A DNA stretch of 64,000 bases, from positions 29,058,047 through 29,122,046 of the forward strand of contig NC_044018.1 in NCBI RefSeq assembly GCF_900496995.4, read 5' to 3'. Under the pieces are notes generated by a model. That model made no database searches, was not told where the DNA came from, and saw nothing but the letters and a program-made list of their open reading frames with translations. This document shows positions 14,354 to 24,384 of this stretch, in pieces (position 1 is the stretch's first letter; every line of letters starts with the position of its first letter). The position numbers were made by a program, and so were the translations under genes. The DNA comes from Aquila chrysaetos chrysaetos. Taxonomy: Eukaryota > Chordata > Aves > Accipitriformes > Accipitridae.

Positions 14354-14364
14354 GGGGGGGGGGG
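14354..14364 (+). repeat. Poly-G tract (11 G)
   Basis: A pure G run beside further G-rich sequence, followed by several A-rich runs up to 14458. It is a low-complexity flank of the SCN8A CpG island. Confidence 0.8.
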
Positions 14365-14654
14365 AGGGGAAGAAGACACCCAGATTTTTTAAAAAAAGAA
14401 AAAGCTTGTGAACATGCAATTCCCTCTCCCCAGGAAGGAAAAAAAAAAAAAAAAAAACCAAACAAATCTGCCCTCACCATTCCCCCAAAATCTGTGTGGT
14501 GGAAGGAAATAAGAGCGCAAACCATGATGCCAACATCTGGGTCAGGTTGGAACCTCAAAGCTGCCCCATGCATCTCTCCCACAAAACTCCATCCTCCAAC
14601 TTCTCCCCCTCCCCTGGCAGCAGGAGTCTCAGGATGCCGAACAGTAGGAGAAAA

Positions 14655-14669
14655 GGGGGGGGGGGGGGG
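14655..14669 (+). repeat. Poly-G tract (15 G)
   Basis: A pure G run followed by G-rich sequence (gtggcggaggg). It is a potential G-quadruplex on the plus strand, and its length is uncertain in any assembly. Confidence 0.8.
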
Positions 14670-14835
14670 TGGCGGAGGGCTGTACCAGCTCTGCAGCTAG
14701 GGCTGAGGGGGGAAGGGATACAGAGAAGAACTCCAATTATCCCTCCTCTCTCCCTCCCCACAATGCAGACAAAGAGCACAACCCCCAATTTAGGGGCCTG
14801 GGAGAAGGGCCCTGTGGGCTCCCCGGCTTGTAGGA

Positions 14836-14857
14836 TGGATGGATGGATGGATGGAGA
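14836..14857 (+). repeat. Short (GGAT)n microsatellite
   Basis: About five copies of GGAT in a row within the CpG-rich region. Confidence 0.85.
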
Positions 14858-15063
14858 AGGTGGCCCAAATGGAGCTCCTGCTGCTCCAGGTTGAGGGTGG
14901 GTGTAGCAGGAGATTGCCCCCTCCCAGCCCGGGGAAGGCTGACCCCAAGGCCGCAGAGACGGCCGGCTGGAGGGCTGGCAACGCTCCCTTCCCCGCGGGG
15001 CTCGGGGAACCTCAGGCTGCAGCTGAGAGCGGGGTGGGGGGGGAGTGAGGGAGGGGGGAGTGA

Positions 15064-15077
15064 GGGGGGGGGGGGGG
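15064..15077 (+). repeat. Poly-G tract (14 G)
   Basis: Follows two further G runs (from about 15032 and 15051), giving four or more closely spaced G runs, which is a strong G-quadruplex pattern on the plus strand. Confidence 0.8.
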
Positions 15078-15497
15078 AGGGTGGCTGGACCGTCCCCCAT
15101 CATCTGGGGCAGGGTCTTCCGTGGGAGCCCGGAGGACCCAGGCCGCTACTTGGGCGCGGCGGGCGGTGTTGGATGGGAGAGAAGCGGGGACACCCCGGTA
15201 CCCCCTCCCTGAGCGCAGAGTGAACGGGCATCCATGGGGGCGAACTCTCCTCCGAGAGGCGGAGAGGGGAAAGGCTCCCAGGCCCCCCCCCCCCTCGCTG
15301 CAGCCCTCCGCCACCGCTGGAAGAAGTGGATTTGGGGCGGGGGGCTAGTCCTGCCCCCCCCCCCCAGCCGGCTCCCCACTGCACCAGACATCGCTCCCCA
15401 TGCAAGCCAAGAGCTGCTGGAAAATCGCTCTGCGGCAAAGCCCCCGCCCGAGGAGGGGGGTAGGGGGGGAAGAGTGTGTGCTGCTGAAGCCGGAGTT

Positions 15498-15511
15498 GGG
15501 GGGGGGGGGGG
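15498..15511 (+). repeat. Poly-G tract (14 G) next to T- and A-rich tract
   Basis: The G run is followed within 10 bp by a T run and then by an AAAT-rich stretch to about 15557. It lies about 100 bp downstream of the inferred SCN8A first-exon donor, in the transcription direction. Confidence 0.8.
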
Positions 15512-15616
15512 CATGAATTTTTTTTTTTTAAATAAATAAATAAAAAAAATAAAAAAATCCGGGGAGCAAAGGCTGGGAGCCCCCGGCCGCCCCCCGCGCC
15601 GGGGCTCGCAACTTAC

Positions 15617-15725
15617 TGTGGCCGCTGCACTAGCGCGTCTCCCGCAAGGCGTTGCTGGACTGCGGAGGTGGGGGAGCTGCAGGAGGAACTGCGGTTGTCG
15701 CCATCTTGGTGCGCTGCCTGCGCTG
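15617..15725 (-). other. SCN8A: Probable SCN8A noncoding first exon with YY1-like site and uORF
   Basis: On the minus strand a GC-rich segment ends in ...ggccaca followed by a consensus donor gtaagt (15616-15611). About 90 bp upstream of that donor is caagatggcgac, close to the YY1 motif that often lies just downstream of start sites, in the sense orientation. The same ATG opens a 24-codon uORF that stops at 15630. The distance and strand fit a 5' noncoding exon of SCN8A, but the splice to 4.4 kb is inferred. The 5' limit is a guess. Confidence 0.5.
15630..15704 (-). CDS. Upstream open reading frame (24 codons) in inferred SCN8A first exon
   Basis: The ATG at 15704-15702 sits in a strong context (aagATGg). 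The frame reads MATTAVPPAAPPPPQSSNAL and four more residues before TAG at 15632-15630, 13 bp before the donor. If transcription starts upstream, ribosomes would meet this short, proline-rich frame before the channel start codon. Whether it is translated is unknown. Its ATG overlaps a YY1-like DNA motif, which alone could explain its conservation. Confidence 0.35.
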   Translation of the reverse strand: MATTAVPPAAPPPPQSSNALRETR

Positions 15726-16501
15726 CCCCCCCCCTCTACACCCCCCCCCTCCCCTCCCCTCCCCTCCCCGCGCGGCGTGCCGGCCCCCTGCCCAGCCGCT
15801 GCCTGCCGGCAGAGGGCTTAGGGAGCGTGGCAAAACTCCCCGCGCCCGCACCGAGCGGCTACCGGCCGGGGAGTGAGGGGGGGGGGACGGACACGACCGG
15901 GGAACCCCCTCCCCTCCTCCTCCTTCTCTGGGGAGCCGGGACAGCCCGGAGGAGCCGCTTCCCGAGTGCCTGAGGAGCTAAGCCCTACCTGCCCCCCCCC
16001 CCCCGAAAGGTGCTGCCGGCTTCGGGGGCGCAGCTCTAGGCCAGGTTAAGCTGAGCTTACGCGAACTGCCGCCCAGGGATGAACTGGGGAGGGGGGGGGG
16101 CTGCCCAGCCGGTACCGGTACCACAGAGAGCACAGCCCCCACCGCAATCGTCCGAGATACTGGGAGCCATGGCGGTGTCGGTGGAAAAAACCCCGGGCTG
16201 CTGGAGATGCTCAGCTTACCCCAGCAGCCGGCTGGCTCCTGCCCGGGTGGGTGTGCAAACAGCCCGGGGACGAATGTGGCTCAAAACCAACAATTTCCAA
16301 CCAGCAGAGCCAAACTTAGTTTAGGCCAGCATTTGACCACAGTCTAATTTACTATCCACGCAGAACAGACCTCAGAAGTAAGTGCAAAAGTCCTGTAACA
16401 AACACACGCAGAACGTGATCTGTGATGGGTGTCATCAGCAGAGCAAAAGGAAAACTTTATATCAACCAAACACTTTTTCTTTTTTTTTTTTTTTTTTACA
16501 G

Positions 16502-16597
16502 TTTGAAGATACACTAAAACTTCAAATGGCCATGCACATCACAGATTGCATCACCAAGAAGAGCTCCGTGACCTCATCCCTGGACTATCTGGAAAAA
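16502..16597 (+). other. Exon-like island of unknown identity
   Basis: A strong polypyrimidine tract plus acceptor (long T run then tacag, ending at 16501) is followed by 96 nt open in one frame (FEDTLKLQMAMHITDCITKK and 12 more residues). It ends at a consensus-like donor, aaagtaaga (gt at 16598-16599). The length is a multiple of three. I do not recognise the peptide. It could be a 5' noncoding exon of the first TMT1 gene, since a good acceptor lies at 19101-19102. It could also be a lncRNA exon antisense-upstream of SCN8A, or chance. Confidence 0.3.
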
Positions 16598-18454
16598 GTA
16601 AGATTTTACAAAAGAATTAAAGAAGTGCCAAAATGACATTTACGTCCTACATGCAGTGATGCTCTTTGTCCGGTAGATCTACGCACTGTATTGGCTTCTT
16701 CCCTCTAATTGCGACTGGGGCTATTAAGATTTCTTCTCAAAGGTCCTTCCTCAGGACCTGGCAGGTTTCTCAGGGAGCTGTGGAGCTCCCCAGTGCCCAG
16801 CAGCTCACTAAAGAGGTGGAAGTCTATGATGGAATACTGTCCTCACCTACAACCCCATCATATATGCAGATTTCTGTTTTTTCCAGTAATATAGTGAATA
16901 AGAGAGTACTAATAATTGACCCAAGTTACCCCTCTTCATTTAAGAGGGACAACTCCTCCTCCTTTATACATAGAATGTGTGCCTATAATGTTACACCTAT
17001 AGTTTATAACTGCAATTTTAGGATCAATTTTTATTGTTACGTAGTTCTTGTTCTCCATAAGACTGTGCCTGTGTTGCTGAAAGAACAACCTGAAACACTG
17101 TATTAGGTTGCTGTTTCAGAAAAAAAAAAAATATATCCACCTTGCAGAAATGTCCTCTTCACAGAATTTTAAATCTTTGTCCTCTGAGCAGAGCTTTAGG
17201 AGTTGTGTGCTGAGCAGACAAGCTAGCAGGACACAGCACTGTGCTGGAGAACTCATTTATCTTGCTTTAGAAATGACACAGGAACTAAATCTGCCCTCAC
17301 TTTACATCGCTGACTTTTATGGGACTACCCTGCTGTAACACAAGGGCAGACGCAACCTAAAAATTGTAGATACCTCAATCTATAACTAATCAAAAGCAGT
17401 TACACACACATTAAATATGCTGCTACAGAAAGCTACAGATTCTGAGAAATCTTCAGTCCAAACTGGACCTTCTGTAGCTTGGTTCTCACTCAGGCTTAAA
17501 CTTCCAGTAGCTGCGAAGTAAGTGGAAATAAAAACACTGAAATATAGGAGAAAAATCCACTGATAGCAAACCGCTAAGAAACAGGATAGCACCTCCCAAA
17601 TACAGTGTTTAAGCATCCAAACATCAAAGTTAGGTCACATAACATAAGAAAAAAATACCTTCTCTACATAGCTAATGGTGCCAGCAGCTTGAAGCACGCA
17701 GAGCTGCACCCAGGCAAAGCTGCCGGCACTGGCCAAAGGGACCAGGCGGGCAGCGAGGCAAGCCGACCCCCGGATGGAAATGCCGCAGCACACCCGGGCT
17801 TCCAACTAGGGCACCCACAGAGCTGCTGGGAACTGTGGGCACACGGGTCCCTTTGGGGCCGGCCACGCACCAGAAATACTTCAAGGACATTCTGGGGCCC
17901 TGAGGGTGTTATTACAGTTTGTATAAGATAACTTTAAGCAAGACGCTTAAAGAAATAAATAGGTCAATGCCCTCAGAGGTTGAACAGTGACAACAAAACA
18001 AAAAAAAGTTCCTAATTGACCTAAGTGATCCTGGCACAGCCTAGGAGAGACTCTATCCCGGACAAGAGGCATGAAGTTCCGCCCAATCCCTATACAGAGT
18101 TATACTTTCGGTGACTGCCCCATCCACCCTTCTGATCAGCCGTCGGGAGTATCTAATTCATTATCCTGATCCAGGTCGAAAGGGAATCCTCAGAAAACGT
18201 GCATACTCAGGGTCTGAAAGTATTTCCAAAATAATGCTGCCTTGTAAAGCCGATAAATATTACAACTCCAGGTAATGGTTTTGCTTGCCTGTAATCAGAA
18301 CAGTAGAACTAATAAAACCTCTCCTTGGGTTAAAAGAGAACAAAACCACCCAGAACTTAGGCAACAGAACTAAGATAATTCTGTAATTCTTGATCTGAAC
18401 AGTAACTACCTGGCACTGTGCTGTCTCTTTAAGGAGCACACAGCTGCTTAGTAC

Positions 18455-18478
18455 AAAAAAAAAAAAAAAAAAAAAAAA
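18455..18478 (+). repeat. Poly-A tract (about 24 A)
   Basis: A pure A run in the spacer. No retroposon body was recognised immediately upstream, so it may be a simple repeat. Confidence 0.8.
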
Positions 18479-19079
18479 TTGCTTAATAAGGATACTGCCT
18501 TTTCCTTATTTCATCATTACAGCCCTCACTTCTCCCTTCACCTTCGGTGTAGTGACCTCCGAATTGCCTCGTCAGTTCCTAGGCTTTGTGGACAGGGATA
18601 TGTCCTATACACGCCTCTGCAAAGCACACGGGCTGTCTGTCCTTCTATCATAATAACCAGGTGACGGTATATCTTTGCTACAACAGACACCACGCAAGCC
18701 AACTGAAGGTAAACAAAGTTTAGTAGCTGGAATGACCCTGTAATTTAAACGGGTTGTTACATGGGGGTAGCCAGAGAGATGGTTGTGGTCTAAAAGACTT
18801 CTCCTACACCATGGGTGCAACCCTGCTCTTACACAAGGTCTGTATCGCCTCTCAGACGAGCTGGTACCTAAACCTGCGGTATCACGGGAGGGATCCCAGC
18901 CGGTCGGTCAGAGGCATGATGATACAGCACTCCACAAAACAGATAAGCAAAATACTCGTGTGAGGTTTGGAACAGTCGTTTCTCCCAGATAAGGGGCTTG
19001 AAGCAAGGCAGGATCCGAGCTTCGGGATTCAATCCAGTTAAACGTTTACGTACAGGCAACCAATTCAAACCAACGTGCT

Positions 19080-19285
19080 CCTGCTCCCCCCTCCCTGTCC
19101 AGGGCTTCCCTGCAGCTCCGCGCAACCGCACCGCTGCCGCTTTAAGAGGACGGTTGGCGCCCGGCCGGACAGACGCCGGACAGACTGACGGACATACACA
19201 TCCGGTTCAGAGGCGGCCCCGGCAGCAGCGAGGGTTGCAGACCGAGCAGGGTGTGCACGTCGCCTGACACCGGTCGCCTCCGGGG
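19080..19285 (+). promoter_or_regulatory. CpG-rich promoter / 5' UTR of first TMT1 gene
   Basis: A short CpG-rich stretch lies directly before the start codon at 19286. At 19101-19102 a pyrimidine-rich acceptor-like site (ccctccctgtccag) could receive an upstream noncoding exon. No TATA box is obvious. Confidence 0.5.
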
Positions 19286-19780
19286 ATGGTGCTCATTCCC
19301 TCTCTCCAGCGATGCGTTCAGCTCCTCCTCTTGCCCCTCCATGTTCTCGCATGCCTGGGCTTCTGGGACTCCTTCTATAAGAAAGTCTTCCCATATGTCA
19401 TGGCGAAGGTGGCACCCATCTACAACCACAAGGTCTACAAGCAGAAACAAGAGCTGTTCAGCAACTTAAGAAAATTTGCCGGCCCTTCGGGCCAGCTCAT
19501 GTTGCTGGAAATTGGCACGGGCACTGGCACTAATTTCCAGTTCTACCCACCGGGCTGTCGGCTGACGTGCACCGACCCTAATCCCAATTTCAGAAAGTTC
19601 CTCCTCAAGAGCCTCTCGGAGAACCAGCACCTTAAGCTTGAACGTTTGGTGGTTGCTTCTGGCGAGGATCTGCATCAAATTCCAGACGGCACCATGGACG
19701 TGGTGGTGTGCACCTTAGTGCTGTGCTCTGTGACCAACATCAAGAAAGTCCTGATGGAGGTTTTGCGAGTGCTCAGGCTG
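19286..19780 (+). CDS. TMT1 copy 1, exon 1
   Basis: 165 codons: membrane anchor and most of the Rossmann-fold methyltransferase core. It ends ...VLRVLRL, followed by the donor gtaagc at 19781. The longer open frame to 19831 is read-through into the intron. Confidence 0.93.
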
Positions 19781-21667
19781 GTAAGCTGCGGCAGCGCGAG
19801 GGAGATCGGGGATGCCGATTTGTGTCATTGATAAGCCAAGTTATGTGTACTGACCTACACTTAGGATAAATGCCATCACCTTCACCAGGCCAAGAAAGAG
19901 TTTAAAATCAACCAGCATACCCACTTATCCACTCCTAAGTCTTTTTTTTTTTTTTTTTTGCCCTGCTTCACCTGCAGATGAAAGAACCACCTCAGCCTGC
20001 TTCCCCTGTCCCTCCTCAGCAGGACTGGTGTGCTGCCAAGCTCACAGGAGGTCTGGAGTACCTGCAAGGTGGTGCCGATTGCCCCGGGGCAAATGAGAGG
20101 CACAGCTACTCAATCTGGGCAGCCTGGCTCCTGCACTTGCAGCTGGGCAATCTGCAAAAACTCCAAGGCCAAAGCTGTTTCAGAAAGAAAGAGAAAAGAA
20201 GAAAAACAAAAAAACCCACCCCAGAATACAACCCAGGAGGTGCTGGGAGCTAGGAGGAGGAGGAGCAGAGCAGTGCTAGATAAGCAGGATTACTGCAGTA
20301 GAATGGTGGAATACGGGGAGGGAAGCAGGAATGTGCATTGTAACACGGGTAAATTATTAACAACCATTTCAGTTCATAGTTGCCACGTGTATTCTCTAGC
20401 GATTCTCTCTCTTATCTTTAAAACTTGTCCACCTAAGCAGGTATTTTCATTATAATCTAAGGTGACACTTGTAAAATGCCACATTCCCATACTGTTCTTC
20501 CAATATTTTTTTCTCCATTTATCTCAGAATAACTGGGCAAGAGTTTAAATTAAGCTTAACAGAAATCCTATCCACACAGGTGAGCTAAATCTGTGTAACT
20601 GGTCAGTGTCCATGGGTAAACGAGACTTCAGCCCTGCGTGTGGCTGAAAACCTAATTAATTCCTCGAGGCAATCTTGTACACTCCTACAAAGCAAAACTA
20701 GAGAACAGGGAGTAAGATCATACCCAACACATTCCACTAAGAAGGGGAAGGAAACATGAGCTCTGAACCCTTGACTTCTCTGTTTGGCTCCACTGAACAA
20801 GTTTCACAGGAAAGGTTTGCTTACAATACTAGATTTGGTTTTTATCTGTTATTTATAAACATGGAAAGACATTGAACAGATGTGGTCAAAGATACAATTA
20901 AACATTGATAGGGTTCACGAGACTGATAATGACGAAACTATTATGCACTACGTACACTGACTGTAGCCTCTTCCTCACCCTGGGACACTAGATTTCTGCC
21001 TGCTAAAGCCATCTCACACATTTTATAAACATTAAGAAATAAACTCTTTTCCTTGCTGGTATGTAGGGTAAGCAAACTGTTTATTCACATTTCTCAGATG
21101 AGAAATACTGAAACACAAGGAAGTTAAAGTGGTTTGTCCAAGATCATCCAAGGCAGAGACAAAAACCCGGTGCCAGCAGTTCCTGCCGTCAGACCGCACT
21201 GCCTCTTGCACAATCCTAAGTTGTGCCTATCAGTAAACGTGTAGTCATCCAGTAATAACCACCATCTTCAACAAAATCTGAATGGTAGGCACTTTTAGAG
21301 ACTTCGCAGTTCAAAACAAACATGACTCTAGTACGCATAACATCTCGGAAAGGAGGCTGGTCTTCAGAGAGGTGATAAAGGCACACAGAAGTGAACAACC
21401 CTAAGTCCTTTTCATGGCACTGTTTTCCAGGGTGGAGCTTTCTACTTCTTGGAGCATGTGGCTGCAGATCATTCCAGTTGGACCTACTTTTGGCAAAAGG
21501 TCTGCGACCCAGCCTGGAAGTATTTTGGAGATGGGTGTTCCTTGAGCAGAGAGACAGAGAAGGAGCTGGAGAAAACTAATTTCTCAGAACTGAATTTGAG
21601 GCGCATTCATGTCACGCCTTACTGGATTCCTAGTAGTCCTCATATCATTGGGTATGCAGTAAAATAA
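19286..21667 (+). CDS. Thiol S-methyltransferase, METTL7/TMT1 family, copy 1 (two exons, 243 aa)
   Basis: The product is a SAM-dependent methyltransferase of the METTL7A/B (TMT1A/B) family, membrane-anchored enzymes of the ER and lipid droplets that methylate alkyl thiols. Exon 1 is 19286-19780 and exon 2 is 21431-21667, joined in phase 0 (donor gtaagc, acceptor ttttccag). The predicted 243 residues match the usual length of about 244. Visible features are a hydrophobic N-terminal anchor at about residues 8-28, SAM motif I LLEIGTGTG with glycines 77, 79 and 81, the acidic loop TCTDPNPN (D97), SGEDLHQIP (D128), DVVVCTLVLCSV, and a C-terminus ending PHIIGYAVK. The ATG at 19286 is preceded by a CpG-rich 5' region. 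A second copy lies 2.2 kb downstream in the same direction. It is METTL7A-like by position (next to TMPRSS12), but A versus B cannot be settled by eye. No defects are seen. Confidence 0.93.
19781..21430 (+). other. TMT1 copy 1 intron
   Basis: This intron of 1.65 kb has GT-AG ends. It holds a T tract at about 19941-19959 and a MIR-like relic at about 21.08-21.22 kb. The open frame at 20030-20455 shows no family resemblance. Confidence 0.85.
21080..21215 (+). repeat. Decayed MIR-like SINE fragment
   Basis: Blocks 'cacatttctcagatgagaaa', 'gtggtttgtccaagatcatc' and 'aaacccggtgccagcag' follow the order of the MIR middle and 3' part. It is strongly diverged and was assigned by eye. Confidence 0.45.
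21431..21667 (+). CDS. TMT1 copy 1, exon 2
   Basis: 78 codons plus TAA. It starts GGAFYFLEHVAADHSSW and ends PHIIGYAVK, the conserved C-terminal third of the family. The acceptor is tgttttccag at 21421-21430. Confidence 0.93.
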   Translation, partial: GGAFYFLEHVAADHSSWTYFWQKVCDPAWKYFGDGCSLSRETEKELEKTNFSELNLRRIHVTPYWIPSSPHIIGYAVK

Positions 21668-21776
21668 ATGACCATAAGCACTGCGGGACACAGACCTGCC
21701 TTCAGTACTCCTTTCATGCTTTATAGATGGTTTTTCACCCTTGCAGTCAGCCCATATACAGCAGCTGGCTACCGAG

Positions 21777-21782
21777 AATAAA
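21777..21782 (+). terminator. Candidate poly(A) signal of TMT1 copy 1
   Basis: An AATAAA hexamer lies about 110 bp after the stop codon, on the same strand. Confidence 0.4.
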
Positions 21783-23880
21783 AGTATGAAAAACTTCCTG
21801 AGCATCCACAGCTCGTCCAAACTGGGAATCACATTCTTCCATTTGTTAGATAGGTTTTCTGGAGAGAGCTCTGAAATAGAGCTGCTGCACAGGGACCAGG
21901 CAAACAGGAAAGAACTCTAGACAACACGTTTCAGTCCAATACAAAATAAAGGAGGAGTCAGCACCTTAAGAGAGTTGAGAAGGGGGAGAGGGAAGAAAGG
22001 GAACAGAAGATAGATAGCAAGCAAGTACAAGGGGCTAACATGTTTCTAAGGCCAGAGAATAATGCCCAACCTCTAACGTTTCCGATACAGGACACATGCA
22101 TAATAGATACAGCATCACCACGAGCATTTTCATTTCAGTCTTCCCATTATGAAATATGTTTACGAGCAGGCGTTCATTCGCCTGTGCCAGTACAGTCCTC
22201 CCTGACAGGACTTTTGTTTATTCAGGGAAGTGCTCATTACAACACCAGTTCACTAGGCATAGTCCTCACTGGCCATTAGATGCTAATGCTATCAGCGCAG
22301 ATTTAACGTGAAACAGCCACCTACAAAGCAAAAATGGAACTTTTCTTTACACTGGAAGAAAACTGGCATTTGTTAAATCAGATGGCAGAAATCTCATCTC
22401 TGCTGTAAAATGCTGTTACTAGATCAGCCACGTCCTTAGAGCCCTTTTGTCATGCTCTACTAACATGTTTTACCTATGCTTAAACTCTTCATTTTCTACT
22501 CCCCCTCCAATCTAGATCACACCTTAAAGAGGTCTCTTTTAAAAGCCAGGAGTTCCACTAGAAATGTTTTCCAGTTAAACTCCCCTAGGAGACCAAGAGA
22601 AGGTGCTGCTCTCTTGGCCACTATTTAACCTTTTCTATGATTTCCTGCAGTATAGCAGCAAAGAATTAAAACCTGGTACAGACGATATTTATAAGAAATT
22701 AATGTATTTTGTGCTCCATACACATCCAATTGGTCTACACAGAAAGTAACTCCCATTGTTCAAATTTGTTTCTCTAATAGAGTTGCCACAAGGTGGAGGT
22801 ATGAAGGTATGACAACACAGTTTGTTAATAAAGCAGTCTAGTAACGATGCTGCCGTATGCTGGATTTTATATTTGCTTTATTCCCACTAGAGGGAGGAAG
22901 TAACTCATCGGACAACAGGACTAGCTGTCACTCAACAGAAAACAAAAATTCTCCAGTGCAATTCACAACAGAACTGGGACCTTAAGTCCTTCAGCAATTA
23001 AATGCTAGTGGCTAATCTACACTGCTGCCAAGTCCTTTGAAAAAGCACTGGCGACTGCAAAGTTGAAAAAGTTTTACAGAATGCATTTAGCATAGAACGG
23101 ACCATTCATTGTTGACTCAAGCTTATGAAGTTAATAAAACCAAGCCATACACTGTATGCAGCGATTACCGAATTAATAAATTGTTTTATCTCTGTTCCAT
23201 GATTCCCATCAAAGGTCTGAAAGATAACTAAGAAAAGCAAGCTGATTCACTGCAAAGGAGCCCATATGCGCATACCAAACTATTTTAGGTGTCCACGAAG
23301 TGGAAAGACTGAAACCTGCTGTTGCAGAGGGCACAGAGCAAGTAGCTGACTAGCTCATCCAGCTACTTACAACGGGGTGGTAAATTAACTCTTAAACAAA
23401 TGTGTTTTAACTGAAATGTTAATCAAATTCCTAATGAAATGCCTACAGCAAATCCAGAGTTTGCATGAATTTTCTTCGGCTCACTAAAGACAACATACGG
23501 TTGCTTTAAGAAATACGACCTGTAACCTGAAACTGCTGAACACCAAGTTAGGGCATCTTAAGACATGTTGCCAGTGGTTACATACAAAGTTGTACTGCCC
23601 AGTTTGTCCCAGTTACATAACAGATTGGCAGCTCCTCTTCTGCCAGAGTTGGGACGCTACAGTCACTATTTGGTATGCAGTCCTGCCTTTCCCCTCCTTG
23701 CCTGTGACCGGACTTTAAAATCAGCTTTAGAGAAAAGTCTACCAGATCAATCCAAGGAGCTGAATACACTTCAAGAGGAACACAGCAAGTATATGAATGC
23801 AGCTCGCTCTGAATTTCAAGGGCTCTAATTCACAGAAGAACTAGTTTTGCTCAGTACAGATCCTCTGCCCTACGCTGGAA
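21783..23880. other. Spacer between the two TMT1 copies
   Basis: No gene is recognised. An 87-codon open frame at 23565-23828 lies just upstream of copy 2 and has no family features; it may be 5' UTR. No CpG island precedes copy 2, unlike copy 1. Confidence 0.55.
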
Positions 23881-24384
23881 ATGACAGAGGCCAGCATCCT
23901 CTTCCTCCGTGCCTGCCTCGCGCTGCTTGCCATGCCCATCTACCTACTATCATTCCTGGGCATCTGGGAGCCTTTCTGTAAGAAGATATTTTTTCCTTTC
24001 TTCTTAGAGAAGTTTTCTGCAATTCACGAAAGGAAAACAAAGAAGCAGAAGCAGGAGCTATTTCATAATCTCCCTGACTTCACGAGGCCCTCAGGAGAGC
24101 TAAAGCTGCTGGAGATCAGGACCGGCTGCAGTGCTAACTTCCAGTTCTACCCACCAGGCTGCAGAGTCACGTGCACTGACACAAACCCCAACTTCCAGCA
24201 AGCCCTTTCGAGGAGCGTGAACAAGAACCAGCTTGTCCACTACGAGCGTTTCCTACTAGCTGTGGGAGAAGACCTGCACCAGGTGCCCAGTGGTTCTGCG
24301 GATGCTGTCATCTGCGCCTTTGTCCTCTGCTCTGTGCGCAGTGTGAATGGCACCATGAAGGAAGTACTGCGAGTGCTCAGACCA
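23881..24384 (+). CDS. TMT1 copy 2, exon 1
   Basis: 168 codons ending ...VLRVLRP. The frame then reads only four more codons (VNT, stop) into the intron, so splicing at the weak gtgaat donor is needed to reach the conserved C-terminus. Confidence 0.85.

Larger units (their letters stand above)
4415..15616 (-). other. SCN8A: SCN8A 5' intron between noncoding first exon and first coding exon
   Basis: This is inferred to be one intron of about 11 kb joining the CpG-island first exon (donor at 15616-15611) to the coding exon at 4.4 kb. No coding exon of a recognised gene is seen on either strand. Open frames of 110-213 codons (for example 5419-5928 minus, 7761-8093 plus and 13257-13898 plus) have no recognisable domain. 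It holds a MIR-like relic at 8.49-8.60 kb, a possible conserved element near 12.5-12.7 kb, a GC-rich patch at 13.43-13.70 kb and several homopolymer tracts. Confidence 0.65.
14700..16300 (-). promoter_or_regulatory. SCN8A: CpG island, probable SCN8A promoter region
   Basis: Very GC- and CpG-rich DNA with several G/C homopolymers surrounds the inferred SCN8A noncoding first exon. Four minus-strand donor-like sites fall inside it (at 15616, about 15989, about 16057 and about 16219). Mouse and human SCN8A are known to use several alternative noncoding first exons, so more than one start site is plausible. No TATA box is seen. The boundaries are approximate, judged from base composition. Confidence 0.6.
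16301..19079. other. Spacer between divergent SCN8A and TMT1 genes
   Basis: This is noncoding as far as I can tell. It holds a 96-nt exon-like island on the plus strand (16502-16597) and a long poly-A tract at 18455-18478. Open frames here are short and unrecognised. No repeat family was identified. Confidence 0.6.

Noticed and set aside
14555-15103. 182-codon minus-strand frame and several overlapping frames at 14.5-15.5 kb
   Set aside because: Proline/glycine runs from G and C homopolymers. Four overlapping frames cannot all be real, and none has a domain.
18020-18200. Short acidic minus-strand peptide ending DLDQDNELDTPDG as a possible last exon of another gene
   Set aside because: Only about 15 codons are open before an upstream stop and no matching gene came to mind. 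Chance is likely.
23565-23828. 87-codon plus-strand frame just upstream of TMT1 copy 2
   Set aside because: It ends 52 bp before the copy 2 ATG and is not in a known TMT1 exon. It may be 5' UTR, but there is no evidence of coding.
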